From positions 1 through 12,504 of the forward strand of contig DKGN01000097.1 of assembly GCA_002453275.1 (NCBI GenBank): 12,504 bases of DNA, written 5' to 3'. A model generated the notes under the pieces. That model worked only from the letters and a program-made list of their open reading frames with translations, had not been told where the DNA came from and did no database searches. Origin of the DNA: Caryophanales bacterium UBA6769 (GTDB lineage: Bacteria > Bacillota > Bacilli > Bacillales > UBA6769). Of the stretch, positions 6,205-11,970 are shown in pieces. Made by a program: the position numbers and the translations under genes. The first letter of the stretch is position 1. Every line of letters begins with the position of its first letter.

Positions 6205-6570
6205 TTAGTGGGTGTGGTTGTTAAATTCGTCTATACATGCTTGGACAAGGGTAACGCCTTGGCTCATAGCTGCACCTCCACCGATGGCCGCTGAAACTCC
6301 TAGTGCTTCATATATTTCCTCTTGCGTGCAGCCTTGTTCAAGGCAACCTTTTGTATGATAGATCATGCAATATTCATCTTTAGCGTACGTACTAATTCCA
6401 AGGGCAATTAATTGTTTTTGCTTTTGTGAAAGCTGACCTTCTGAAAAGCAACTTTCTGTAAACTTATTATAAGTATCCACAATCTTTGGCATCGATTGTT
6501 CGAATTTTCCAAGCCCTTCTTTATATCGTAGTAAATCTTTTTCCGTCGTGCTTGCATTACGCTGTTCCAA
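6205..6570 (-). CDS. Carboxymuconolactone decarboxylase / AhpD-like family protein
   Basis: A 121-aa all-alpha AhpD-like protein. The family's redox or catalytic signature is normally CxxCxxxH preceded by an acidic residue. Here it reads DEYCMIYH (65-72), so the second cysteine (C68) and the histidine (H72) are present but the first cysteine position is Asp65. The remainder fits: LIALGISTYAK before the motif, GCLEQGCTQEEIYEAL after it (with Cys76 and Cys81 nearby), and a Gly/Ala-rich GVSAAIGGGAAMSQG helix. A classical dithiol peroxidase partner role is therefore doubtful; a thiol-dependent or structural role is possible. Start is TTG at 6570, with GAGGGAAG upstream. It lies 40 nt after splB and 42 nt before the ligase on the same strand, so it is probably part of the spl operon. 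Confidence 0.85.
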   Translation of the reverse strand: MEQRNASTTEKDLLRYKEGLGKFEQSMPKIVDTYNKFTESCFSEGQLSQKQKQLIALGISTYAKDEYCMIYHTKGCLEQGCTQEEIYEALGVSAAIGGGAAMSQGVTLVQACIDEFNNHTH

Positions 6571-6610
6571 GTAGCTTCCCTCATTTCACAAATTTCGTGG
6601 CATTCATCCC

Positions 6611-7639
6611 TTACGTAAAATATTCTATTTTTGCCTCGGGAAAATAAGTTTGAATATAGCGACTTAACGTGTCTTTTATCTCTTCTTGTTCAGGATCAGT
6701 ATAGACATATTTGTAAATACCATACGGTCCCCATTTGAGTTTTCGTTTTGATTCATCGAGCTCGAGCTTGGTCATCGGGTAATTTTTTTCAATGACACGT
6801 TTTGCTGGCTTCGTAAAGCGGTGCTGAATCATTTCGAAGGTGAGATCTTTTGTTGCTGAGCGTGGAAGCTGCTCTTCTAATTTTTCAAGCATTATTTTAT
6901 AGCCATTCTTCCAGCCTTCATGCAAATAAATAGGCGCAATAATAAACCCTAATGGGTATCCAGCATTTGCAATCTTAGTAGCGGCTTCAATCCGCTCGTT
7001 AAGTCGCGATGTGCCAGGCTCAAAATATTTAATGACGTAATCATCATTTATACTGAAGCGGAAGCGAGTTTTGTGATTATGTTTTGCATCAAGCAAATGA
7101 TCGACATGGGCAAATTTTGTGACAAAACGAAGCTGTCCATAATCCGACTCTCCGAAAAACTCTATCGCTTTTTTTAATGTATGTGTTAAATGATCAACCC
7201 CGACAATGTCAGATGTACATGAGGCTTCAAACCTTGTGGGCTCAGGAGCCCGTTCTTTCATATAATCTTCGGCTGCTTCAAAGATGTCATCAATATTTAC
7301 GTACGTGCGGATATATGGTTTGCTTCCCATCGTCGTTTGTAAATAGCAATAATGGCAATGTCCCATACACCCTGTTGCAAATGGAATGGCATATTCTGCC
7401 GATGGCTTTGACGTATCGAATTTTAATGTTTTGCGAATGCCAACGACTAAGGTTGATTTTGCAATTCGATATTTTTGAAAGTCATTTTCACCCGGAAGAT
7501 TGCGAATTTGGTTATGGGATGTTGTTTCCCGAATTTCAATCCCCATATTTTCAAATTTTGTCATTAGTTCTTTCCCAAGTGGATAGTTCAATGCTTTTGG
7601 CTCGACATAGACAAGTTGAGGAACGAATGGTTTAACCAT
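6611..7639 (-). CDS. splB: Spore photoproduct lyase (radical SAM)
   Basis: SplB repairs the spore-specific thymine dimer (5-thyminyl-5,6-dihydrothymine) back to two thymines during germination, using a 4Fe-4S cluster and S-adenosylmethionine. The 342-aa length is that of the family. The cluster-binding motif CMGHCHYC gives Cys91, Cys95 and Cys98, with Tyr97 and Tyr99 around it. The catalytic Cys141 lies in EASCTSDIVG; these match the numbers known for the B. subtilis enzyme. Further family blocks are YAIPFATG before the motif, SINDDYVIKYFEPGTS, and GYPLGFIIAPIY in the C-terminal half. The ATG start overlaps the splA stop by 8 nt, implying translational coupling. Expression in the forespore is expected from the sigma-G-type promoter before splA. 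Confidence 0.97.
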   Translation of the reverse strand: MVKPFVPQLVYVEPKALNYPLGKELMTKFENMGIEIRETTSHNQIRNLPGENDFQKYRIAKSTLVVGIRKTLKFDTSKPSAEYAIPFATGCMGHCHYCYLQTTMGSKPYIRTYVNIDDIFEAAEDYMKERAPEPTRFEASCTSDIVGVDHLTHTLKKAIEFFGESDYGQLRFVTKFAHVDHLLDAKHNHKTRFRFSINDDYVIKYFEPGTSRLNERIEAATKIANAGYPLGFIIAPIYLHEGWKNGYKIMLEKLEEQLPRSATKDLTFEMIQHRFTKPAKRVIEKNYPMTKLELDESKRKLKWGPYGIYKYVYTDPEQEEIKDTLSRYIQTYFPEAKIEYFT

Positions 7640-7889
7640 AATAATCTTCCACTTCTGTTATACCGAATGCTTCTTCATAGACTTGCTCGGCTTCTTCTTC
7701 CGTTTTATAAACAGCTACCTCGTTCGTTAAAGGATAATACGTTTCATATAAAAAGAGGGCAAGCTCGCCTGGAGAGTCAGGATGGTTTACAACAGCGGCT
7801 TCTTGAACGTTGGCGACATCTTGGGCATGTGGATTACGAATAATAACATAGACAATCTCTCCTGGAGAAAATGATGCATATGCTGACAC
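7632..7889 (-). CDS. splA: Transcriptional regulator SplA of the spl operon
   Basis: In B. subtilis SplA is a small negative regulator of splAB encoded just before splB. The 85-aa product has the characteristic PGEIVYVIIRNPHAQDVANV (about 9-28), LFLYETYYPLTNEVAVYKTE (about 46-65) and a C-terminal EEEAEQVYEEAFG. The frame opens with three consecutive GTG codons at 7904, but those form the ribosome site (GGTGGTGAT, 8 of 9 to GGAGGTGAT). The GTG at 7889, giving MSAYASFSPGE, has ideal 8-nt spacing, so I take that as the start. It is the first gene of the minus-strand unit and overlaps splB by 8 nt. Confidence 0.9.
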   Translation of the reverse strand: MSAYASFSPGEIVYVIIRNPHAQDVANVQEAAVVNHPDSPGELALFLYETYYPLTNEVAVYKTEEEAEQVYEEAFGITEVEDYYG

Positions 7890-7925
7890 GGTTATCACCA
7901 CCACTTTTTTATTTAGTGTTACCGT

Positions 7926-7955
7926 TAATGTGACCCGCTGTATACATTCTATTCA
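7926..7955 (-). promoter_or_regulatory. Sigma-G-type promoter of the splAB operon
   Basis: On the minus strand TGAATA (7955-7950), exactly the sigma-G -35, is followed after 17 nt by CACATTA (7932-7926), which matches the -10 pattern cAtnnTA except at one base. Expected transcription start is near 7918, about 30 nt before the GTG at 7889. The B. subtilis spl operon is a known sigma-G target. Confidence 0.7.
7945..7951 (+). promoter_or_regulatory. Possible sigma-G -10 element for the LigD-type polymerase gene
   Basis: CATTCTA fits the sigma-G -10 pattern cAtnnTA completely, 36 nt before the start codon. No good -35 lies 17-18 nt upstream (ACCGTTA region), so this is weak. It overlaps the -35 of the divergent spl promoter. 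Confidence 0.3.
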
Positions 7956-7987
7956 ATCATTCCAAACTAATTAAGAGGTGGTGACTC

Positions 7988-8899
7988 ATGGTTGAGCAAT
8001 TTGATTTTGCAGTTGATGGAGAAGCTGTTCGAATTACAAACCCGACTAAGATTCTTTGGCCTGAGGCAAAAATTACTAAGCTAGATTACATTCAATATTT
8101 AATTGATATGTCGCCCTACATTCTTCCTTATGTAAAGGATCGACTACTAACAACGATTCGTTTCCCTCATGGGATTAATGGGAAATCATTTTATCAAAAA
8201 AATGTTCCAACTTATGCACCTCATTGGATTACTACCTATGAGTGGAACGAAACAACGTATATGTTACTTAATGAATTACCTACGCTTGTCTGGTTAGGAA
8301 ATCAAGCTTGCTTAGAATGCCATGTATCGTTTAATCTTGTTGACAAAAGTCATTATCCGACAGAGCTTGTTTTTGATTTGGATCCGTCTGATCCAAGTAA
8401 CTTTCCTCTCGTGTTAGAGGTAGCGCTTTTGATTAAAGAAGTTCTTGATTCGCTTGGCCTAAGAAGTCGAGTGAAAACATCAGGTGCAACAGGACTCCAA
8501 ATGTACATTCCGATTAAACGACGTTATACGTATAAACAAACACATCAATTAAATAAGTTTATTGCGCATTACATTGCCGAAAAGCATCCCCAACTCGTCA
8601 CATTAGAACGACTTGTGAAAAACAGGGGAAATAAACTATATTTTGATTATGTGCAGCATAGTGAAGGAAAAACATTAGCTGCTGCTTATTTTCCTCGTGC
8701 ACGTAAGGAAGCGACTGTTTCCACACCTGTCGCATGGGAAGAAGTGAATAAGGGCTTCCATCCCCATGATTTTACAATGAATAATATAAGGCAGAGAGTG
8801 AAAGAGAAGGGCGATTTATTTTCGATCATCACCACTGAAAAGGAAAATCAATCTTTAGACGACTTATTACTGACGATTAATAAGCTCTTGCCAACATGA
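7988..8899 (+). CDS. Stand-alone LigD-type polymerase/primase (NHEJ)
   Basis: An archaeo-eukaryotic primase-superfamily polymerase that fills gaps with nucleotides at Ku-bound breaks. The 303-aa product is a complete PolDom. The N-terminal ITNPTKILWPEAKITKLDYI is followed by the 5'-phosphate-binding region RFPHGINGKSFYQKN (about 58-72) and APHW (77-80). The metal-binding pair is FDLDPSD (Asp130, Asp132) and the third acidic residue is Asp220 in LYFDYVQ. The nucleotide-binding loop reads KTSGATGLQMYIP (about 163-175), with Gln171 where many family members have His. Clear ribosome site AGAGGTGGTGA before ATG 7988. It is equivalent to the C-terminal half of B. subtilis YkoU/LigD but is here a separate gene, divergent from splA and convergent with the Y-family polymerase gene. 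Confidence 0.92.
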   Translation: MVEQFDFAVDGEAVRITNPTKILWPEAKITKLDYIQYLIDMSPYILPYVKDRLLTTIRFPHGINGKSFYQKNVPTYAPHWITTYEWNETTYMLLNELPTLVWLGNQACLECHVSFNLVDKSHYPTELVFDLDPSDPSNFPLVLEVALLIKEVLDSLGLRSRVKTSGATGLQMYIPIKRRYTYKQTHQLNKFIAHYIAEKHPQLVTLERLVKNRGNKLYFDYVQHSEGKTLAAAYFPRARKEATVSTPVAWEEVNKGFHPHDFTMNNIRQRVKEKGDLFSIITTEKENQSLDDLLLTINKLLPT

Positions 8900-8913
8900 G
8901 TGAGGCGATGCGA

Positions 8914-10149
8914 TCATTTATAATGACCTCCAATTTTTTCGGCACGTTCAAATGCTTGCCCTGCACGTGTAAGGGAAGAGGCACGTATAATCGAAGCCGG
9001 CCCGTATTTGTTAAGCAGCATATCAAGTGCTTGATTTAATTGTTCCTGCTTTACAATCGTGTCAGCGTTAAATAAGTCTAGCTGTAAGGAGGAAGCTGAC
9101 TGGAGCTGGGAAAGCGTGACACCAATGCTACGGATCGGTAGTCGATCCCAGTGGGACTGAAATAACTGACATGCCGTTTGAAATATTGTCCATCCATCGT
9201 TCGTTACATGAGGTAGTTGCGTTTGTCGATTGAAGCCTGTCGGGAAATCAAAGCTTGCTCCTCGAACGGTAACAGTAACAGTCGAACCTCTATATTGTTT
9301 TCTTCTCGTTCGCCGTGCGACTTCTTCACTTAATTCGAGGAGTACCACTCTAATTTCATGCCAATCCTCATAATCTCGAGGTAATGTCATATGGTGACCA
9401 ATCGCCTTCTGTCGGTCGTGAGTATTTAACGTGACAGGCGAGTGATCAATCCCATTCGCCGTAAGCCAAAGTAAATGACCATTAATTCCCCAACGTTTTT
9501 TTAATTTGCTGAGGGGAAAGGTCGCTAAATGTCCAATTTGGCGAATGCCTAACTTTAAGAAATGATGTTCCATCCGATGGCCGACTCCGAACATTTTGCC
9601 AATAGGAAGTGGCCATAAATCTTTCTTTAAATTTGTCCAGCTTAAATAAAAAATACCATTAGCGCTTTTTTTGGCAAAATGGTCACAAGCCATTTTGGCA
9701 AGCACCTTGTTTGGTCCGATACCAACTCGGGCATAAACACCAGTTTTTGCTAGAATATCGGCTTGTAAATTTTGAGCAATCGTCAATGAATTTCCAAACA
9801 GCGTTTGACTAGCGGTCACATCAAGAAATTGTTCATCAATTGAATAAGGCTCGACAAGATCAGTAAATCTCTCTAACAGATCTGTGATCTGACAAGAAAC
9901 TTCGAGATAGCGTTGCATTCTCGGGCGAACAACAGTGGCTTCGGGACATTTTTGTTGTGCTTCCCATAGCCTTTCTGCGTTCTTGACTCCGTATTGCTTT
10001 GCGAGCGGGCAGGCGGCAAGAACGACTCCGCTTCGCCTTTCCGGATCACCCGATACGATAACAGGTTTTCTTTTCAAGTGGGGGTTATCAGATTTTTCAA
10101 TTGAAGCGTAAAACGATTGCATATCAACGAGTAAAATTTGCTTGTTCAT
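8914..10149 (-). CDS. Y-family (error-prone) DNA polymerase, DinB/UvrX-like
   Basis: A translesion polymerase expected to bypass DNA lesions after SOS induction. The 411-aa product has the palm motif VDMQSFYAS (Asp9 catalytic) and the RRSGVVLAACPLAKQYGVK finger region. The catalytic YSIDEQFLDVT follows (Asp105-Glu106), then VGIGPNKVLAKMA and a helix-hairpin-helix region MFGVGHRMEHHFLKLGI. The little-finger domain ends in QLDLF (356-360), a textbook beta-clamp-binding pentapeptide. The C-terminus AGQAFERAEKIGGHYK is typical of the Bacillus UvrX/YqjW-like group. The frame has another ATG at 10161, but that lies one base from AAGGAG; ATG 10149, 13 nt away, starts the natural MNKQILLVDMQ, so I prefer it. 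A LexA-like box sits inside its promoter. A YolD partner gene is 0.8 kb away. Confidence 0.93.
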   Translation of the reverse strand: MNKQILLVDMQSFYASIEKSDNPHLKRKPVIVSGDPERRSGVVLAACPLAKQYGVKNAERLWEAQQKCPEATVVRPRMQRYLEVSCQITDLLERFTDLVEPYSIDEQFLDVTASQTLFGNSLTIAQNLQADILAKTGVYARVGIGPNKVLAKMACDHFAKKSANGIFYLSWTNLKKDLWPLPIGKMFGVGHRMEHHFLKLGIRQIGHLATFPLSKLKKRWGINGHLLWLTANGIDHSPVTLNTHDRQKAIGHHMTLPRDYEDWHEIRVVLLELSEEVARRTRRKQYRGSTVTVTVRGASFDFPTGFNRQTQLPHVTNDGWTIFQTACQLFQSHWDRLPIRSIGVTLSQLQSASSLQLDLFNADTIVKQEQLNQALDMLLNKYGPASIIRASSLTRAGQAFERAEKIGGHYK

Positions 10150-10187
10150 TGTAGATCTCATTCTCCTTTTTTAAAGAAGGTATTCTC

Positions 10188-10217
10188 ATTATATGCAAAC
10201 ATCAGTTCGGTTAGCAA
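10188..10217 (-). promoter_or_regulatory. Sigma-A promoter of the Y-family polymerase gene with internal LexA box
   Basis: On the minus strand TTGCTA (10217-10212), 18 nt, TATAAT (10193-10188, perfect). The spacer contains the LexA/DinR-like palindrome CGAACTGATGTTTG (10209-10196), which differs from CGAACnnnnGTTCG at one base. Operator within the spacer is the classic SOS arrangement, and the leader is about 30 nt. Confidence 0.75.
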
Positions 10218-10219
10218 TG

Positions 10220-10255
10220 GAAAAAAATAACTCGCAGTCCATGATCCGCGAGTTA
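10220..10255 (-). terminator. Intrinsic terminator after the thioredoxin-like gene
   Basis: On the minus strand TAACTCGC (10255-10248) / GCGAGTTA (10235-10228) with a 12-nt loop, then ATTTTTTT running to about 10220. It stops the thioredoxin-like transcript just before the polymerase promoter. Confidence 0.85.
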
Positions 10256-10268
10256 ATCGTGTTACGGC

Positions 10269-10586
10269 TTATGATTGAAGTGTATTAAAGAAGTTGCGAA
10301 CATCATCTGGAGTTTTTGCATTGGCACTATGCAAATGTGCTTGCTTTTCTCCATTTTGGAAAACTAATAAGCTCGGGATTCCCAACACCTCATATTTTTC
10401 CCCAATCTCGGGAAATTCATCTCGATCAATGACATACCAATCATACTCATATTCTTTCACAATGTCGTCAATAAACATGTCAAGACGTTTGCAATCAGGG
10501 CACCATGTTGTTTCAAATTTTAAGACGACTGGTTCGGAGCGATGAATCGCTACCTGAAAAGCGTCGTCAGTTTTGATTTGTTTCAT
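10269..10586 (-). CDS. Thioredoxin family protein
   Basis: A 105-aa cytoplasmic thioredoxin-fold protein without signal peptide. The active site is WCPDC (Cys29, Cys32), unlike the WCGPC of housekeeping thioredoxin. The cis-proline loop GIPS (Pro71) precedes LLVFQNGEK. It resembles the YtpP-type small thioredoxin-like proteins of Bacillus, but I do not assign that name firmly. The WCPDC motif suggests a dithiol oxidoreductase with an unknown partner. ATG at 10586 with AAGGAAGAG upstream. It is monocistronic, with its own terminator, and lies between two SOS-type transcription units without an obvious LexA box of its own. Confidence 0.88.
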   Translation of the reverse strand: MKQIKTDDAFQVAIHRSEPVVLKFETTWCPDCKRLDMFIDDIVKEYEYDWYVIDRDEFPEIGEKYEVLGIPSLLVFQNGEKQAHLHSANAKTPDDVRNFFNTLQS

Positions 10587-10622
10587 CCTACATCTCTTCC
10601 TTTCATCATATGTATTTCTTTA

Positions 10623-10650
10623 AGAATACCAAATGAAACGATTCAAGCAA
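10623..10650 (-). promoter_or_regulatory. Possible sigma-A promoter of the thioredoxin-like gene
   Basis: On the minus strand TTGCTT (10650-10645), 16 nt, TATTCT (10628-10623), with TGG just before the -10 giving an extended -10 element. Moderate match only. Confidence 0.35.
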
Positions 10651-10681
10651 AAACATTTGTTTGCAAACCTAAACTTTCCAG

Positions 10682-10710
10682 TAGACACAAAACATACGTT
10701 CCCATATAAT
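10682..10710 (+). promoter_or_regulatory. Sigma-A promoter with internal LexA-like box before the WYL-YolD genes
   Basis: TAGACA (10682-10687), 17 nt, TATAAT (10705-10710) is a near-consensus promoter. The spacer contains AAAACATACGTTCC (10689-10702), matching the GAACnnnnGTTC core of the LexA/DinR box at seven of eight bases. Same layout as the Y-family polymerase promoter. Confidence 0.7.
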
Positions 10711-10748
10711 GAATGTAATTAGAATTGAAGGGAATAGGGGGATAAGAG

Positions 10749-10943
10749 ATGAAAGGGGTCTATCGTTACGGGATGGTTGTCGAATTTATTTATATGGATC
10801 GTCAAGGGAGAATAAGCCAGCGGACGGTATTTATTTTGGCACATAAAAATGAAAAACTTATCGCCTACTGCTTTATGAAAAGAAAGGTCCGTACTTTTTT
10901 AATTGAAAATATATTAGGGATGAGGAAGGTGCGAGCAGCATGA
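10749..10943 (+). CDS. Small WYL-domain-like protein, coupled to YolD
   Basis: A 64-aa basic protein that reads as a minimal WYL-type domain without a DNA-binding part. VEFIYMDRQGRISQRTVFIL (11-30) is followed by KLIAYCFMKRKVRTFLIENI (36-55), which parallels the strand-turn-strand plus Ayc...R.vRtF pattern of WYL modules. WYL domains bind nucleic acid or nucleotide ligands and act as effector sensors in repair and phage-defence regulators; here no helix-turn-helix accompanies it. ATG at 10749 has AGGGGGAT 6-7 nt upstream. Its stop overlaps the YolD start by 4 nt (ATGA), so the two are translationally coupled and share a LexA-boxed promoter. Domain assignment is by eye. Confidence 0.7.
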   Translation: MKGVYRYGMVVEFIYMDRQGRISQRTVFILAHKNEKLIAYCFMKRKVRTFLIENILGMRKVRAA

Positions 10944-11305
10944 CGTTTAAACCATCAAAGATTACACCTGGGTTTAATTTGACATGGGAAGGGAGCCGGA
11001 TGATGTTACCTGAGCACGTGACGATGTTAAAGGAAAGAAAAAACAAACAAACTAAAAAACAAAAGCCGAGCCTAGATGAACAAGTCATTGAGGAACTCGA
11101 ATATAAAATCCAGTCTTTCTACAAGTTGAAAGAGGAAGCTATCTTCACGGTATTTGGAGAATATCGTAATCGAAACTATGCAGGATTGATTACGAAAATT
11201 GATCCCTTAACAAACAGAATCAAGATTGCAAGTGACAGTGGGGGAGAGCGATACACTTGGATTAAATTTGAAGACATTATCAAGATTGAAAAAAAGCAAA
11301 GCTAG
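10940..11305 (+). CDS. YolD-like protein
   Basis: A 121-aa protein of the YolD-like family, often encoded beside UvrX/YqjW-type Y-family polymerases and thought to act with them in SOS translesion synthesis, in a role compared with UmuD. N-terminal LTWEGSRMMLPEHVTML (about 14-30) is the family hallmark. A Lys-rich linker with a predicted helix follows (about 31-70), then a small beta-rich domain with VFGEYRNRNYAGLITKIDPL (about 70-89), RIKIASDSGGERYTWIKFEDI and a Lys-rich end. It overlaps the WYL gene by 4 nt, and the polymerase gene lies 0.8 kb to the left on the other strand. Terminator hairpin begins inside the stop region. Confidence 0.85.
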   Translation: MTFKPSKITPGFNLTWEGSRMMLPEHVTMLKERKNKQTKKQKPSLDEQVIEELEYKIQSFYKLKEEAIFTVFGEYRNRNYAGLITKIDPLTNRIKIASDSGGERYTWIKFEDIIKIEKKQS

Positions 11306-11329
11306 TCCTTTTTAAGCGAGACTAGCTTT
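11298..11329. terminator. Bidirectional terminator between yolD-like and the 50-aa gene
   Basis: Perfect 10-bp inverted repeat AAAGCTAGTC (11298-11307) / GACTAGCTTT (11320-11329) with a 12-nt loop. It overlaps both converging stop codons. On the minus strand it is followed by a long T-rich run (opposite 11290-11297); on the plus strand by TTTATTT. Confidence 0.8.
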
Positions 11330-11480
11330 ATTTGAACAATCGCCTTAATGCTTTTCCTGTTGCCCTTCCAGTCATCCGTCTTGCCACTCTTTTGCCAGCG
11401 GTTCCTCTTTTGACTGCATTGACATCACCAAGAATTCTTGCAAGCAAATAAAGGAAGCGGCGTGTTCTTCGGATCGACAT
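11328..11480 (-). CDS. 50-aa very basic protein of unknown function
   Basis: A short gene reading MSIRRTRRFLYLLARILGDV at the start and ending GKALRRLFK, 50 residues with about one third Arg/Lys and almost no acidic residues. The N-terminal half could form an amphipathic helix (residues 3-20); the rest, with repeated KR/RR and GRATGK, is nucleic-acid-binding in character. ATG at 11480 has GGGGAGA about 8 nt upstream, and that ribosome site overlaps the stop codon of the preceding 48-aa gene, so the two are in one operon. I recall similar small conserved proteins in Bacillaceae but no function. Composition could suit DNA, RNA or membrane binding. Confidence 0.6.
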   Translation of the reverse strand: MSIRRTRRFLYLLARILGDVNAVKRGTAGKRVARRMTGRATGKALRRLFK

Positions 11481-11495
11481 AAAATTATCTCTCCC

Positions 11496-11642
11496 CTAAA
11501 TAAGCATATTAATCATAATAATAATCGTAATAATAAGTACAATTATGACTCCAATCCCAACAATGACCGGACCACGAGGCGTCTGAGTCGATTTGTTGGA
11601 ATTTTGGCGAGCAGGTTGATTGTCTTTCGTTTCATGACTCAT
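11496..11642 (-). CDS. 48-aa single-span membrane protein of unknown function
   Basis: A short gene whose product has a polar N-terminus with Asn/Gln/Ser/Thr (residues 1-24, MSHETKDNQPARQNSNKSTQ) and one long hydrophobic helix rich in Ile/Val (about 25-48, beginning PVIVGIGVIIVLIIT) running to the C-terminus. There is no cleavable signal pattern, so it should be anchored by its C-terminal helix. ATG at 11642 has GGAGG with 8-nt spacing; an in-frame ATG two codons earlier is too close to it. Its TAG stop is part of the ribosome site of the 50-aa basic gene 15 nt downstream. Function unknown. Confidence 0.6.
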   Translation of the reverse strand: MSHETKDNQPARQNSNKSTQTPRGPVIVGIGVIIVLIITIIIMINMLI

Positions 11643-11849
11643 GTACATACCCTCCAAAAATGATTCAATATTTTCATTTTAACGTAAACGAGTATCCATT
11701 TCATCTTCTTTTTAGAATCAATCATGGCATCCCCGGTAAAATTTTAAAAAACACCTGACGTTGGGAGGAGATTCATCCTTTTAATCGCTTTCTTCATAAA
11801 ATATTTTCCAATAGTTTTCTATTAATCTCTTAATTGTAAAAAACATCCA

Positions 11850-11878
11850 TTGACAAGCCTAGATTTATTTATTATAGT
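11850..11878 (+). promoter_or_regulatory. Sigma-A promoter of the tRNA-Val gene
   Basis: TTGACA (11850-11855, consensus), 17 nt, TATAGT (11873-11878, one mismatch). Transcription would start near 11885, about 12 nt before the tRNA. The 11643-11849 stretch upstream shows no convincing gene. Confidence 0.8.
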
Positions 11879-11896
11879 ATTACTTGTCAGCAATTC

Positions 11897-11969
11897 GACC
11901 CGTTAGCTCAGTTGGGAGAGCGCTACCTTGACAGGGTAGAGGTCGCAGGTTCAAGCCCTGCACGGGTCA
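11897..11969 (+). tRNA. tRNA-Val (anticodon GAC)
   Basis: Full cloverleaf of 73 nt. The acceptor stem is GACCCGT/ACGGGTC with discriminator A at 11969, the D arm GCTC-AGTTGGGA-GAGC, the anticodon stem CTACC/GGTAG with loop TTGACAG (anticodon GAC), and the T arm GCAGG-TTCAAGC-CCTGC. The 3' CCA is not encoded. It decodes GUC and GUU. Single gene with its own promoter and terminator. Confidence 0.96.
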
Positions 11970-11970
11970 T

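Noticed and set aside
7177..7843. Two plus-strand frames opposite splB and splA
   Set aside because: Antisense shadows of the clear spl genes, without ribosome sites and with unnatural compositions.
5212..8899. Ligase and polymerase as two pieces of one broken ligD gene
   Set aside because: They lie on opposite strands, have separate ribosome sites, complete domain boundaries and intact motifs, so separation is genuine, not a frameshift.
11660..11758. 32-aa plus-strand frame upstream of the tRNA gene
   Set aside because: No ribosome site (preceded by CCTCCAAAAA) and no recognisable features.
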